Source: Aliikangiella sp965214955
GTDB taxonomy: Bacteria > Pseudomonadota > Gammaproteobacteria > Enterobacterales > Kangiellaceae
Assembly (NCBI GenBank): GCA_965214955.1
Contig: CBDCCU010000007.1
Coordinates: forward strand, 1 to 64,000
Reading direction: 5' to 3'
DNA length: 64,000 nucleotides
The notes below the pieces were generated by a model. It made no database searches and was not told where the DNA came from. It saw only the letters and a program-made list of their open reading frames with translations. Shown piece by piece: positions 8,975 to 17,812 of this stretch (position 1 is its first letter; the number at the start of each line of letters is the position of its first letter). A program made the translations under genes and the position numbers.

Positions 8975-9667
8975 CTAAACTTTCCAACGATACCCCATTC
9001 CATATACGGTTTCAATTTGATCAAAATGTGTATCGAGCGCCAAAAACTTTTTTCTAAGCCTTTTTATATGAGAAGTAACCGTACTATCGTCCACAATTGC
9101 TCTGGCAGCCTCCATTAATTGATCGCGATTTTTAACATGCCCTGGCCTTTTAACTAGTGCATGCAAGATCCAAAATTCAGTTAATGTAATATCCAGTGGT
9201 ACCGACTGCCACGTTGCTATAAAACGCTCAGTGTCTAAACAAAGCGCTTCAACTTCAATCATTAAGTCGGCATTAATGTCTTGATTTTTTAACGCATCAA
9301 CACGACGAAATAAGGTAGAAATTCTCACTAAAACCTGAGTAAGGCTAATATCTTTGGTTAAATAATCATCAGCCCCTAATCGCAATCCCGAAACCGTATC
9401 AAATTCGCTATCGAGCGCGGTTAAAAAAATAATAGGTAAAGTTTGAGATTGTGCTCGTAAATAACGGCATAATTCAAAGCCGCCTTCGGGTTCATCTTGT
9501 AAGCCTACATCTAAAATAGCCAAATCGGGCAGTCGCAACTCAAAAGCTTTCATAGCATCTTTTTTATTTTCATAAGTAAGAACCGTATAACCTTGCTTTC
9601 TTAAAGACGCCGCATAGTTATCTCTAATTGCCTGCTCATCTTCTACTAATGCAATTTGCTTTGCCAT
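8975..9667 (-). CDS. pdsR: OmpR/PhoB-type response regulator of the dedicated sortase system (PdsR-type)
   Basis: A 230-residue two-domain regulator. The receiver has the acidic pair ED near 10-11, phospho-acceptor Asp53 in LAILDVGL, Thr in IIFLTALDS and Lys in YLTKD. The C-terminal winged helix has TVTSHIKRLRKKF and ends VYGMGYRWKV. It is transcribed ahead of the kinase as a two-gene unit and diverges from pdsO, its likely target. The assignment to the Pds system rests on the trio of neighbours. Confidence 0.85.
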   Translation of the reverse strand: MAKQIALVEDEQAIRDNYAASLRKQGYTVLTYENKKDAMKAFELRLPDLAILDVGLQDEPEGGFELCRYLRAQSQTLPIIFLTALDSEFDTVSGLRLGADDYLTKDISLTQVLVRISTLFRRVDALKNQDINADLMIEVEALCLDTERFIATWQSVPLDITLTEFWILHALVKRPGHVKNRDQLMEAARAIVDDSTVTSHIKRLRKKFLALDTHFDQIETVYGMGYRWKV

Positions 9668-9851
9668 TTTTTATCCTAATGAATCAACAGAGTGACTATC
9701 TTAATAGAAAAACTAACAATAAACAGCGTTTAAAAACCAAAGCCATATTCTTGCCACATTCTGACTTTAGGTTTTCATTTTTGCTCCCGTTTACTGCCTT
9801 AAAAATATTGTGTAATGAAACTGAAATTTAACACATTATGAGGAAACGAAA

Positions 9852-10550
9852 ATGAAAAAAGCAATAGCCATCTCTACTCTAATCACCGCTATAGCATTAG
9901 GTTTAAATACTCAACCAGTAAAAGCCGAAGCTAGCAAAGAAGAAAATATTGGTTTTGCATCGGGTGCACTAGCTGGCGCCGCTGTTGGTGGTCCTGTTGG
10001 TTTTATAGTAGGTGCTGTAACCGGTGTATTAGTTGGTGAGCAAGTAAAACAAGCCAACCAGTTAGAAACTGCTCAAGCAGATCTCCATCAGTCAAAAATA
10101 GCCTATCAGCAATTAAAGCAGGAGTTTAACATGGTAGAAAATGCTTACCAACAACACCAAGACTCTACCGCTAACTTAGCACTTATTTCTAATAGTTTTA
10201 GTATGAACTTAATGTTCACCACAAATTCTTCGGCATTGTCTGATTTAGATAGAGAGCATATCGAAAAGCTTGCTCAAGTATTATTAGAACATCCTGAAAT
10301 CAACCTAACCTTAGATGGTTACTCTGATCCACGAGGCAGTTCAAAACATAACTTTATTCTATCGCAAAATCGTGTAGATGCGGTAAAACACGCTTTTGAA
10401 ATGCTAGGTATTGATGCAAACCGCATTGCTACTACGGCTCATGGTGAGCTAGATGGAATGCACTCAGCTAGCTCCGATGAATTTGCTCTTGCCCGAAAAG
10501 TTAGCGTGAATTTATCCACTAACGCTTTTGGTCAAGTTGCACAAAACTAG
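9852..10550 (+). CDS. pdsO: Sortase-associated OmpA-like protein PdsO
   Basis: A 232-residue exported protein. It has a signal peptide (1 to about 25, ending KAEA) and a glycine-zipper segment at about 32-62 (GALAGAAVGGPVGFIVGAVTG). A short coiled coil at about 65-105 follows, then a C-terminal OmpA peptidoglycan-binding domain (MFTTNSSALSDLDREHIEKL, then DGYSDPRGSSKHNFILSQNR). This architecture next to PdsS/PdsR is that of PdsO. A clear AGGAAACGAAA site precedes the ATG. The usual partners, a marine sortase and its VIT/vWFA target, are not found downstream. Confidence 0.78.
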   Translation: MKKAIAISTLITAIALGLNTQPVKAEASKEENIGFASGALAGAAVGGPVGFIVGAVTGVLVGEQVKQANQLETAQADLHQSKIAYQQLKQEFNMVENAYQQHQDSTANLALISNSFSMNLMFTTNSSALSDLDREHIEKLAQVLLEHPEINLTLDGYSDPRGSSKHNFILSQNRVDAVKHAFEMLGIDANRIATTAHGELDGMHSASSDEFALARKVSVNLSTNAFGQVAQN

Positions 10551-10626
10551 CCAAGGTACAAAGCAGCTAGTAAAGCGAGGCAAATTTAGGGCAACAAAAG
10601 GAGGAAAATTAAATTGCTCCACCTTT

Positions 10627-10652
10627 GGCATATCGCAAGGTATGCCTTTTTT
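10627..10652 (+). terminator. Rho-independent terminator after pdsO
   Basis: GGCATA-loop-TATGCC followed by a run of T, about 76 nt after the pdsO stop. Confidence 0.65.
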
Positions 10653-10657
10653 ATTTA

Positions 10658-10923
10658 TATACCCGTTCTGCTTCAAGATGCTTGTTTCAGTGTTCAGTCA
10701 AAAAGCTTGAACAAGGCGCGGCTTGCAGGAAATGGTAAGCCCTTTTCAAAAGTTGCAACGCTGTACAAGCTTTTTGGCTGAGCACTCGAAGGGCAAGGCA
10801 GTAAGCCAACCTCTTCTTCGTTATCAATGCTTGAATGAGAGTGACTAATCCTGCGCATTAATGCCTCAAATAGGATGGCTTACTGACTTGCTGAAACATG
10901 CATCTTGAAGTAGAACGGTTATA
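10658..10923 (-). mobile_element. MITE-like element, copy 1
   Basis: A 266-bp non-coding element bounded by terminal inverted repeats of about 33 bp: TATACCCGTTCT-nCTTCAAGATGC-nTGTTTCAG on the left, and its complement (CTGAAACATGCATCTTGAAG ... GGTTATA) on the right. The interior matches, in reverse complement and nearly base for base, the element at 32317-32583. It encodes no transposase and would need one in trans. It has internal palindromes, so the RNA could fold into a long hairpin. Confidence 0.85.
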
Positions 10924-10961
10924 CAAACCCGTGCTAGAATGAATTTGAATTTTAAGATCTG

Positions 10962-11083
10962 TATAACTGCTCTCTTTTAAGAGATATGTTCAGCAAGTTA
11001 GAAAGCCATTTTGCTTGATAGCGAAAAACAGATTGGCTTTTAGGCTTAGCGCTAAAAACAAATATCTTGAAAAAGCAGATATA
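10962..11083. mobile_element. Degenerate short MITE-like element in front of slt
   Basis: Starts TATAACTGCTCTCTTTTAAG, ends as its rough complement (AATATCTTGAAAAAGCAGATATA region), and contains TTCAGCAAGTTAGAAAGCCAT, which resembles the sub-terminal part of the full elements (TTCAGCAAG...AGTAAGCCAT). It is about 122 bp long, so an internally deleted and diverged relative. The slt translation start lies directly at its right edge. Confidence 0.5.
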
Positions 11084-11103
11084 AAAAATTGAAGGGAAAG
11101 TAT

Positions 11104-13146
11104 TTGTATTTTTTTCGATTATTTACCATTAAAACACAAAAACTCAATCGCAGTTTATTATCTACTCTTTTATTGCTTCTGTTTGCTTGTTCAGTTAGCA
11201 CTCAAGCAAATAACCTGCAGAGTTTAACTCAGCTTACCAGCCAAACTATTCAATCAAAAAACGCTCATCAACCAGTTCAACTAATTCAGCAAACAACATT
11301 TGAAAAACACAGAGCTTTATACTTAAGTGCAGAAAATCAATTAAAACAAGGTCACCTTAAGCAGTTTAAACAAACATTTGCTCAGCTTAAGGATTATCCA
11401 CTTTATGAGTATTTAGAAAAAGAATATTTAATCAGTCAATTTAGTTTAGCTAACACAAGCAAAATAGAAGCGTTTTTAACTCGACATAAAGGCAAGCCAG
11501 TTGCTCGTAAACTACGCTATAAATGGCTTAGCTGGTTGGCTAAAAACAAGCATGCTTCGGCTTTTTTAAGACATTATCAGCCAATGGGTAGTCGTTCGCT
11601 TGAATGCCACCAACTTAACTTTCGCCTTAAAACTAATGAAAACCCTAATGATTTAAGCGCTCATATTGAATCTATTTGGTTATCGAGCAAATCATTGCCC
11701 AAAGCTTGCGATAAGCTTTTTGCCAATTGGCAAAAAACAGGACACACCATTACCCAAAAGCTTATTTGGCAAAGGTTAGTTAAGGCCGTTAATACAAATA
11801 ACAAACGTTTAGCTAGCTATCTCAGCCGAAAACTAAGCAAAAATAATCAAGAAGCCGCAAAACTATTAACTCAAGTTAATAAAAAGCCTAAAACTTTACA
11901 AAAAATCAACTTTCGTCTGCCTTTATCTAACAAAGCCAATGACATTATTGCGCTTGGTTTAAAACGCTTAGCTTGGAAAAAACCAGAACAAGCCATAAAA
12001 ATTTGGGCTTATTTAGGTAAAAAATATACCTATAAAACCCAAGGCGACCAATTGCGACGTGCAATAGCACTCAGCTTAGCGATTGATAAATCTCCACTGG
12101 CAATCGACTGGCTAACATCATTAACCCATTTAAATGATTCTGCAATTAACCAATGGATTTTATCAACCTATATAGAACAACAAAACTGGCAGGCTATTGC
12201 TTCACATTCTAAGCAAATGTCTCAGCTCGATAAACACACCAATAAGTGGCAGTATTGGCAAGCCGTTGCAGAGTCTAAATTGGGCGGCGCTGAAAAAGCC
12301 AATCAAATATTGGCATCTATTGCTGATAGCCGCAGTTATTATGGTTTTTTGGCGGCTAATAAGTTGCAGAAAATGCCACAACTTAATCAACAGAGTATTA
12401 AGGTTTCTAACACTCAATTTCATCAAATTAGCAATTTACCTACAAGTTTAAGAGCTTATGAGTTTTTTAAACTGAATAAATTAGCCTCTGCTCGCAAAGA
12501 GTGGAATTATTTAGTTGAGCAAACACCTCACAATCAAACCGTTATTCTTGCAGCGCTCGCTCACACTTGGGGATGGCAGCATCAATCAATTTTAGCTTTT
12601 GCCCGAAGTCGTCAAATTGATGATGTAGAAAAACGCTTTCCACTTACTCACATTAATGACTATGAACATCACGCACAAAAGCACCAAATTCCTGCAACTT
12701 GGGCTTTTGCCATTACAAGGCAAGAAAGCGCTTTTAAACCTGATGCCCGCTCAAGCGCTAACGCCAGAGGTTTAATGCAGCTAACACCTGGTACAGCAAA
12801 GCAAGTAGCACGCTTTGAAAAAAGTTACCGTAAACCTTCTCAGTTGTATCAACCACAAACCAATATTGCACTTGGCACAGCTCATTTAAGTCAAATGTAT
12901 AAAAAATTTAACCACCCAGTTTTAGCAACTGCCGCTTATAACGCAGGGCAAAGTAGAGTTGTAGAATGGTTAAAAAACTCTAAATTAAGCGATCCTGTAC
13001 AATGGATAGAGCAAATTCCATACAAAGAAACTCGCGAGTACGTTAAAAACGTTTTAACTTATCAGCTTATTTATGCCCAGTTAACAAATCAAAGTAATAT
13101 TTTTATTAGCGATCTTAAAAATAAGCCCATTGAGTCGCAGCTTTAA
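11104..13146 (+). CDS. slt: Soluble lytic murein transglycosylase (Slt70 type)
   Basis: A periplasmic enzyme of about 680 residues that cleaves peptidoglycan glycan strands to 1,6-anhydromuropeptides. It has a signal peptide (hydrophobic SLLSTLLLLLFACSVSTQANN), a long alpha-helical superhelix, and a C-terminal lysozyme-like domain. The catalytic Glu is in AITRQESAF (residue about 541 from this start), followed by ARGLMQLTPGTAKQVA and AAYNAGQSRV. There is no ATG start. The frame opens at TTG 11089, but GAAGGGAAAG lies just before TTG 11104, so I prefer the latter. The Cys in LFACS could alternatively be a lipobox. Confidence 0.92.
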   Translation: MYFFRLFTIKTQKLNRSLLSTLLLLLFACSVSTQANNLQSLTQLTSQTIQSKNAHQPVQLIQQTTFEKHRALYLSAENQLKQGHLKQFKQTFAQLKDYPLYEYLEKEYLISQFSLANTSKIEAFLTRHKGKPVARKLRYKWLSWLAKNKHASAFLRHYQPMGSRSLECHQLNFRLKTNENPNDLSAHIESIWLSSKSLPKACDKLFANWQKTGHTITQKLIWQRLVKAVNTNNKRLASYLSRKLSKNNQEAAKLLTQVNKKPKTLQKINFRLPLSNKANDIIALGLKRLAWKKPEQAIKIWAYLGKKYTYKTQGDQLRRAIALSLAIDKSPLAIDWLTSLTHLNDSAINQWILSTYIEQQNWQAIASHSKQMSQLDKHTNKWQYWQAVAESKLGGAEKANQILASIADSRSYYGFLAANKLQKMPQLNQQSIKVSNTQFHQISNLPTSLRAYEFFKLNKLASARKEWNYLVEQTPHNQTVILAALAHTWGWQHQSILAFARSRQIDDVEKRFPLTHINDYEHHAQKHQIPATWAFAITRQESAFKPDARSSANARGLMQLTPGTAKQVARFEKSYRKPSQLYQPQTNIALGTAHLSQMYKKFNHPVLATAAYNAGQSRVVEWLKNSKLSDPVQWIEQIPYKETREYVKNVLTYQLIYAQLTNQSNIFISDLKNKPIESQL

Positions 13147-13281
13147 GCCCAATTTATACTTTCTATGCTGCAAGCTGCGCTTTGTTCTAGCTTTATTGGC
13201 TGAGCACTAAAAACAAGATCTTAAAGACTAACAAGTATATCTGCTAGCGTTAGAACAAGTGCAAACTCAAGCACATATTAG

Positions 13282-13309
13282 TTGAGCTACCACTCAGTCA
13301 TGTTAAAAT
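13282..13309 (+). promoter_or_regulatory. Candidate sigma-70 promoter of purMN
   Basis: TTGAGC, a 16-nt spacer and TAAAAT, about 38 nt upstream of the purM ATG. No clear PurR palindrome is seen beside it. Confidence 0.4.
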
Positions 13310-13346
13310 AGCGCCAATTTTTTACGCCTAAGCAAAGTGAGTAAAC

Positions 13347-14387
13347 ATGTCCGATAAAAATCAGCCTTCGTTAAGCTATAAAGACGCTGGTGTCGATATT
13401 GAAGCAGGTAATCAACTCGTTGATCGTATTAAAAGTGTTGCTAAAGCAACGCGTCGCCCAGAAGTAGTATCGGGTTTAGGCGGATTTGGCGCCATGTTTG
13501 AACTCCCTAAAGGCTATAAAGAGCCTGTTTTAGTGTCGGGCACAGATGGTGTTGGCACTAAGTTGAGGCTTGCAATAGATGCAGGTATTCACGATAAAGT
13601 AGGCATTGATCTGGTTGCAATGTGTGTTAATGATTTAATAGTACAAGGTGCCGAGCCACTTTATTTTCTAGATTACTACGCCACAGGTAAACTCGATGTA
13701 GATACGGCAGTTGATGTTGTTACAGGCATTGGCGAAGGCTGTAAACAATCAAACTGTGCCTTAATTGGTGGTGAAACAGCAGAAATGCCTGGTATGTATG
13801 AAGGCGAAGATTACGATCTTGCGGGTTTTTGCGTAGGAATTGTTGAAAAATCAAAAGTTATTGATGGCACCCAAGTGTCTGTTGGCGACCAACTTATTGC
13901 TTTAGGTTCAAGTGGTCCACATTCAAATGGCTATTCTCTTATTCGTAAAATTATTGAGGTTTCAGGTGCCAAACTTGATAGTCAGTTTGGTGACAAAACT
14001 TTGGCCGAAGCACTGTTAGAACCTACTAAAATTTATGTTAAATCCGTTTTAGAACTAAACAAAAGTGTCAATATTAAAGCCTTGTCTCATATTACAGGTG
14101 GTGGGCTTTTAGAAAATATTCCTCGCGTTTTACCCGCAAGTGCTTGTGCTCAAATTAATGAAAACAGCTGGGAGACTCCTGCAATTTTTAATTGGTTACA
14201 AGAAAACGGTAATGTTGAAGCGATGGAAATGTATAAAACTTTTAACTGCGGTGTTGGTATGATTATTGTGGTTTCAAAAGATGAGCTTTCGCAAAGTATT
14301 GAACAACTAAAGTCTTTAGGTGAAAATGCTTGGCACATTGGCGAAATAGTGGATGCCAATAATAATCAGCAAGTTAGCTTTTGTTAA
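13347..14387 (+). CDS. purM: Phosphoribosylformylglycinamidine cyclo-ligase (AIR synthetase)
   Basis: Catalyses the ATP-dependent closure of FGAM to aminoimidazole ribotide in purine synthesis. The 346-residue protein has the family start LSYKDAGVDIEAGNQLV, GGFGAMFELP, SGTDGVGTKLRLA, MCVNDLIVQGAEPLYFLDYYATGK, GGETAEMPGMY and HITGGGLLENIPRVLP. Length is normal. purN follows after a 43-nt gap, as in most gammaproteobacteria. Confidence 0.98.
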   Translation: MSDKNQPSLSYKDAGVDIEAGNQLVDRIKSVAKATRRPEVVSGLGGFGAMFELPKGYKEPVLVSGTDGVGTKLRLAIDAGIHDKVGIDLVAMCVNDLIVQGAEPLYFLDYYATGKLDVDTAVDVVTGIGEGCKQSNCALIGGETAEMPGMYEGEDYDLAGFCVGIVEKSKVIDGTQVSVGDQLIALGSSGPHSNGYSLIRKIIEVSGAKLDSQFGDKTLAEALLEPTKIYVKSVLELNKSVNIKALSHITGGGLLENIPRVLPASACAQINENSWETPAIFNWLQENGNVEAMEMYKTFNCGVGMIIVVSKDELSQSIEQLKSLGENAWHIGEIVDANNNQQVSFC

Positions 14388-14430
14388 TGTTTAACTTGCT
14401 AAATTATTTTATCTAATATCGGAGTTTTTG

Positions 14431-15087
14431 GTGGCTGAGCTAATACAAACAAATAAACGTGTTGTTGTACTTATTTCAGGTAGCGGCTCAAATTTACAAG
14501 CTTTTATAGAGCAAGAAAAAACAGGCGAACTTGGTGGCAAAATTGTTGCCGTAATTAGCAATATTGCCAATGTCTATGGCTTAGAAAGAGCCAAAGCCGC
14601 TAATATTGAGGCTAAAACGCTGCCGCACAAAGATTTTTCAAACCGCGAAGATTTTGATATTGCGTTAGCTAAAGCAATTAACTCTTATGATCCCGATTTA
14701 ATTATTCTTGCTGGCTTTATGCGAATTTTAACACCTAATTTTGTTAATCAATTTGCTGGCAAACTTCTCAATATTCACCCTTCTTTACTGCCTAAATATC
14801 CAGGTCTCCACACTCATCAAAAAGCACTTGATAATCAAGATAAATATCATGGAACTAGTGTTCATTTTGTTACCGAAGAGCTAGATGGTGGTCCAGTTGT
14901 TGCTCAGTCTCGCTTATCACTAACCTCAAAAATGAGTGTTAGTGAATTACAATCTAATATTCAAACCCTTGAACATAAACTCTACCCTAATGTTGCTAGT
15001 TGGTTTTTAACTGAGCGTTTATGCTTAAAAGATAATATTATTTATTTCGATAACAACCCTTTAGAAAGCCCTATTATTTATGGCTAG
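14431..15087 (+). CDS. purN: Phosphoribosylglycinamide formyltransferase (GART)
   Basis: Transfers the formyl group of 10-formyl-THF to GAR. It has SGSGSNLQAFIE near the N-terminus and the catalytic Asn-His-Asp set as N114 and H116 in NIHPSLLPKYPGLHTH and D152 in EELDGGP. I place the start at GTG 14431, 6 nt after GGAG; the TTG directly before it is too close to that ribosome-binding site. The last 8 nt overlap the next gene, indicating translational coupling. Confidence 0.96.
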   Translation: MAELIQTNKRVVVLISGSGSNLQAFIEQEKTGELGGKIVAVISNIANVYGLERAKAANIEAKTLPHKDFSNREDFDIALAKAINSYDPDLIILAGFMRILTPNFVNQFAGKLLNIHPSLLPKYPGLHTHQKALDNQDKYHGTSVHFVTEELDGGPVVAQSRLSLTSKMSVSELQSNIQTLEHKLYPNVASWFLTERLCLKDNIIYFDNNPLESPIIYG

Positions 15088-16018
15088 CGCTATCACTATC
15101 ATTAAGGCATGTTGGTTTACTGTTGCTATTGCTACATTAAGTTTCTCGGTTTTTGCTCAAGCTACCGATAAAGAAATAACCAAGCCTAATACGGATACAA
15201 AAAATATTTCTCAGCCTATTGCTACTAAAAAAGCTAGCACCGAAGATCAATTAAATCATTCACAAAAGCCCATTAGTGCAAATACAAGTGAGCCCTCTAA
15301 TGCTGAAACAACCAATCAAATAGCTCTTACAGATAACAAAGCTGAAATTAACTGGCTTTTTTTGCACCCTTACCAAGCTAGTTATGATGTTTTTTCTGAC
15401 GGTGACATCATCGGCAGTGCTAATCGGCGCTTAATAAAAAATGATATTAAAGCGCAGTCTCATTGGAAGCTAGAAATGACAACCAAGCTTAAAAAGTGGA
15501 TGCTTAGCTTAAAAAGCCATGAAAATTTCCAGTTTAAAATAACCAGTAATCAACTTTACCCGCTCACTTTTTATTCCTCGTCAAAAGTTACTTTTAAATC
15601 GGCTAAAGTGATTGAGCAATATTTTAATTGGGATAAAAAAGTAGAAATGGGTAAACGAAAAAAAGCGCAATGGGAACTACCAATCGAACATGGCATATTT
15701 GATCGTATGTCGCATATTGTTATGCTACGCGGTGAAGTGCTCTCTGGTATTAAGGTATTTGATTATCAAGTAAGCTATAAGGGTAGACGAAAAAACTATC
15801 ACTATGAAATTGCTGGTAATGAAACCATAAAAACCCCATTTGGTAATATAGAAACTATTCGGCTTAACCGAATAAAAGGTGATGAGAGTAGTTTTTCTAT
15901 TTGGTTGGGAAAAGATTATAACTATCTACCCATTAAAATTGCCCAATTTGAGCAAGATAAGCCTAGCGTTGAATTGGTTTTAAATAAGTTTAACTATTTT
16001 AATGAAAAAGCAGATTAG
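15080..16018 (+). CDS. DUF3108 domain-containing exported protein
   Basis: A 312-residue protein with an N-terminal signal peptide (FTVAIATLSFSVFAQA). A low-complexity Thr/Lys/Ser-rich linker follows to about residue 85. The DUF3108 domain starts near HPYQASYDVFSDGDIIGSA, with the typical late segment GNIETIRLNRIK and FSIWLGKDYNYLPIKI. Found next to purN in many gammaproteobacteria; molecular function unknown, periplasmic or outer-membrane associated. The start overlaps the purN end by 8 nt. Confidence 0.85.
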   Translation: MASAITIIKACWFTVAIATLSFSVFAQATDKEITKPNTDTKNISQPIATKKASTEDQLNHSQKPISANTSEPSNAETTNQIALTDNKAEINWLFLHPYQASYDVFSDGDIIGSANRRLIKNDIKAQSHWKLEMTTKLKKWMLSLKSHENFQFKITSNQLYPLTFYSSSKVTFKSAKVIEQYFNWDKKVEMGKRKKAQWELPIEHGIFDRMSHIVMLRGEVLSGIKVFDYQVSYKGRRKNYHYEIAGNETIKTPFGNIETIRLNRIKGDESSFSIWLGKDYNYLPIKIAQFEQDKPSVELVLNKFNYFNEKAD

Positions 16019-16054
16019 GATCTGCTGAGGCAATAAGTCATTACTTTGAAACAA

Positions 16055-16081
16055 AAAAGATCGCATAAAATGCGATCTTTT
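16055..16081. terminator. Bidirectional terminator between the DUF3108 gene and etfA
   Basis: Perfect 12-bp stem AAAAGATCGCAT / ATGCGATCTTTT with a 3-nt loop, between convergent stop codons. Confidence 0.85.
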
Positions 16082-16129
16082 ATTAGAGATAAAAAATAGT
16101 ATTTATTAAGTTTACTACTTTAAGTCGAT

Positions 16130-17062
16130 CTATAGTGCATTTTTAAGCTCAGGTAACACTTTAAACAAATCTGCAACTAAGCCATAATCAGCCACTTGAA
16201 AAATAGGCGCTTCTTCGTCTTTATTAATGGCAACAATGACTTTACTGTCTTTCATACCCGCTAAATGCTGAATAGCACCAGAAATACCAACTGCAATGTA
16301 AAGCTCAGGAGCAACAATTTTACCCGTTTGACCAACTTGATAATCGTTAGGAACAAAACCAGCATCCACAGCCGCTCTAGATGCACCAACCGCTGCGCCT
16401 AATTTATCAGCAATTTCTTCAAGCATGTGGAAATTTTCACCGCTTCCCATACCTCGACCACCAGAAATAATTACTTTGGCCGCAGTTAACTCTGGTCTTT
16501 CTGATTTTGTTAGCTCTTGAGATTCAAATTGTGACAACGTAGAAATATTGCCTGAGGCATCAACATTAACTATTTCTGCACTACCACCGGTTGCCGATGC
16601 CGCATCAAAAGCGGTACCACGAACAGTAATTACTTTTACTGAATCGCTAGACTTAACCGTTGCAATTGCATTACCAGCATAAATTGGGCGCTTAAAAGTA
16701 TCGGCATCTTCAACCGAAATAATATCTGAAATAGGCTGTACATCGAGTTTAGCACCCACTCGTGGCATAAAGTTTTTGCCATAAGTAGAAGCCGATGCAA
16801 GAATGTGGCTATAACCTTCGGCATTTGCTGTAACAATAGCCGATAAACTCTCTGCCGTAGCATGAGCTAAATCGGCGTGATCAGCGTGAAGAACTTTACT
16901 AACACCTTCGCAAGCTGCTGCCTCATTGGCAACGGCGCCAGCGTTGTTTCCAGCAACTAATAAATGAATATCGCCACCTATTTTATGTGCTGCGGCTAAA
17001 GTTGATAAAGTAGAAGCATTTAAAGCTTCGTTATTATGTTCTGCAATTACTAAAATAGCCAT
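16130..17062 (-). CDS. etfA: Electron transfer flavoprotein alpha subunit
   Basis: The FAD-binding subunit that carries electrons from acyl-CoA dehydrogenases to ETF-ubiquinone oxidoreductase. The 310-residue protein begins MAILVIAEHNN. Its C-terminal FAD-binding domain includes SGGRGMGSGENF, GASRAAVDAGFVPNDYQVGQTGK, PELYIAVGISGAIQHLAGM and AINKDEEAPIFQVADYGLV. It starts at the base after the etfB stop codon. It fits with the fatty-acid/phenylacetate genes in this window. Confidence 0.98.
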   Translation of the reverse strand: MAILVIAEHNNEALNASTLSTLAAAHKIGGDIHLLVAGNNAGAVANEAAACEGVSKVLHADHADLAHATAESLSAIVTANAEGYSHILASASTYGKNFMPRVGAKLDVQPISDIISVEDADTFKRPIYAGNAIATVKSSDSVKVITVRGTAFDAASATGGSAEIVNVDASGNISTLSQFESQELTKSERPELTAAKVIISGGRGMGSGENFHMLEEIADKLGAAVGASRAAVDAGFVPNDYQVGQTGKIVAPELYIAVGISGAIQHLAGMKDSKVIVAINKDEEAPIFQVADYGLVADLFKVLPELKNAL

Positions 17063-17812
17063 TTAGATCACCTTTGCTTCATTTTTTAGTTTTTCTACTA
17101 ATTGTTCAACACTTTCCACTTTAATGCCCGCAGAGCGCTCAGCTGGAGTTTCAACTTTTAGAGTTTGTGTTCGAGCAGCAATATCAACACCTAAGTCGGC
17201 TGGTGTTGTTTCTTCTAGCGGCTTACGTTTAGCTTTCATAATGTTGGGTAATGAGGCAAAACGAGGTTCGTTTAAGCGTAAATCAGTAGTAACAACTGCT
17301 GGTAATTGTAATCCTACCGTTTCTAAACCACCATCAATTTCACGAGTTACAGAAACTTTACCGTCAGCAATATTAACTTCCGAGGCAAATGTACCCTGCG
17401 GCCAATCAAGTAATGCGCTGAGCATTTGTCCTGACTGATTATTATCTCCGTCAATAGATTGCTTACCTGTAATAACTAATTCAGGAGACTCTTTGGCAAC
17501 CACTTCTTTTAAAATTTTAGCAACAGCTAAGGGTTGAACCTCATCATCGGTTTTAACTAAAATTGCTTTATCTGCACCTAACGCTAGTGCGGTGCGTAAA
17601 GTTTCTTGGGCTTGAGCTGGACCAATAGACACTACCACTATTTCAGATGCTATGCCTTTTTCTTTAAGCCTTACAGCTTCTTCAACAGCAATTTCACAAA
17701 AAGGATTCATCGACATTTTAATATTTGCCGTTTCCACACCAGAGTTATCGTCTTTCACGCGAACTTTCACGTTATAATCAACAACTCTTTTTACGGTAAC
17801 TAGTATTTTCAT
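17063..17812 (-). CDS. etfB: Electron transfer flavoprotein beta subunit
   Basis: The AMP-binding subunit of the ETF dimer, 249 residues. It starts MKILVTVKRVVDYNVKVRVK, with MNPFCEIAVEEAVRLKEKG, GKQSIDGDNNQSGQMLSALL (the family's GxQxxDxDxxQ motif) and AKRKPLEE near the C-terminus. First gene of the etfBA unit, divergent from ETF-QO. Confidence 0.98.
   Translation of the reverse strand: MKILVTVKRVVDYNVKVRVKDDNSGVETANIKMSMNPFCEIAVEEAVRLKEKGIASEIVVVSIGPAQAQETLRTALALGADKAILVKTDDEVQPLAVAKILKEVVAKESPELVITGKQSIDGDNNQSGQMLSALLDWPQGTFASEVNIADGKVSVTREIDGGLETVGLQLPAVVTTDLRLNEPRFASLPNIMKAKRKPLEETTPADLGVDIAARTQTLKVETPAERSAGIKVESVEQLVEKLKNEAKVI

Larger units (their letters stand above)
10551..11103. other. 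Gene-free stretch between pdsO and slt made mostly of repeat elements
   Basis: About 550 bases: the pdsO terminator, a complete MITE-like element, and a second degenerate element of the same type whose right end stops only a few bases before the slt start. No sortase or target gene remnants are recognisable. Confidence 0.7.

Noticed and set aside
10551..11103. Possible decayed sortase or sortase-target gene between pdsO and slt
   Set aside because: The stretch is fully accounted for by a terminator and two repeat elements; no TLxTC motif or vWFA fragments are seen in any frame.
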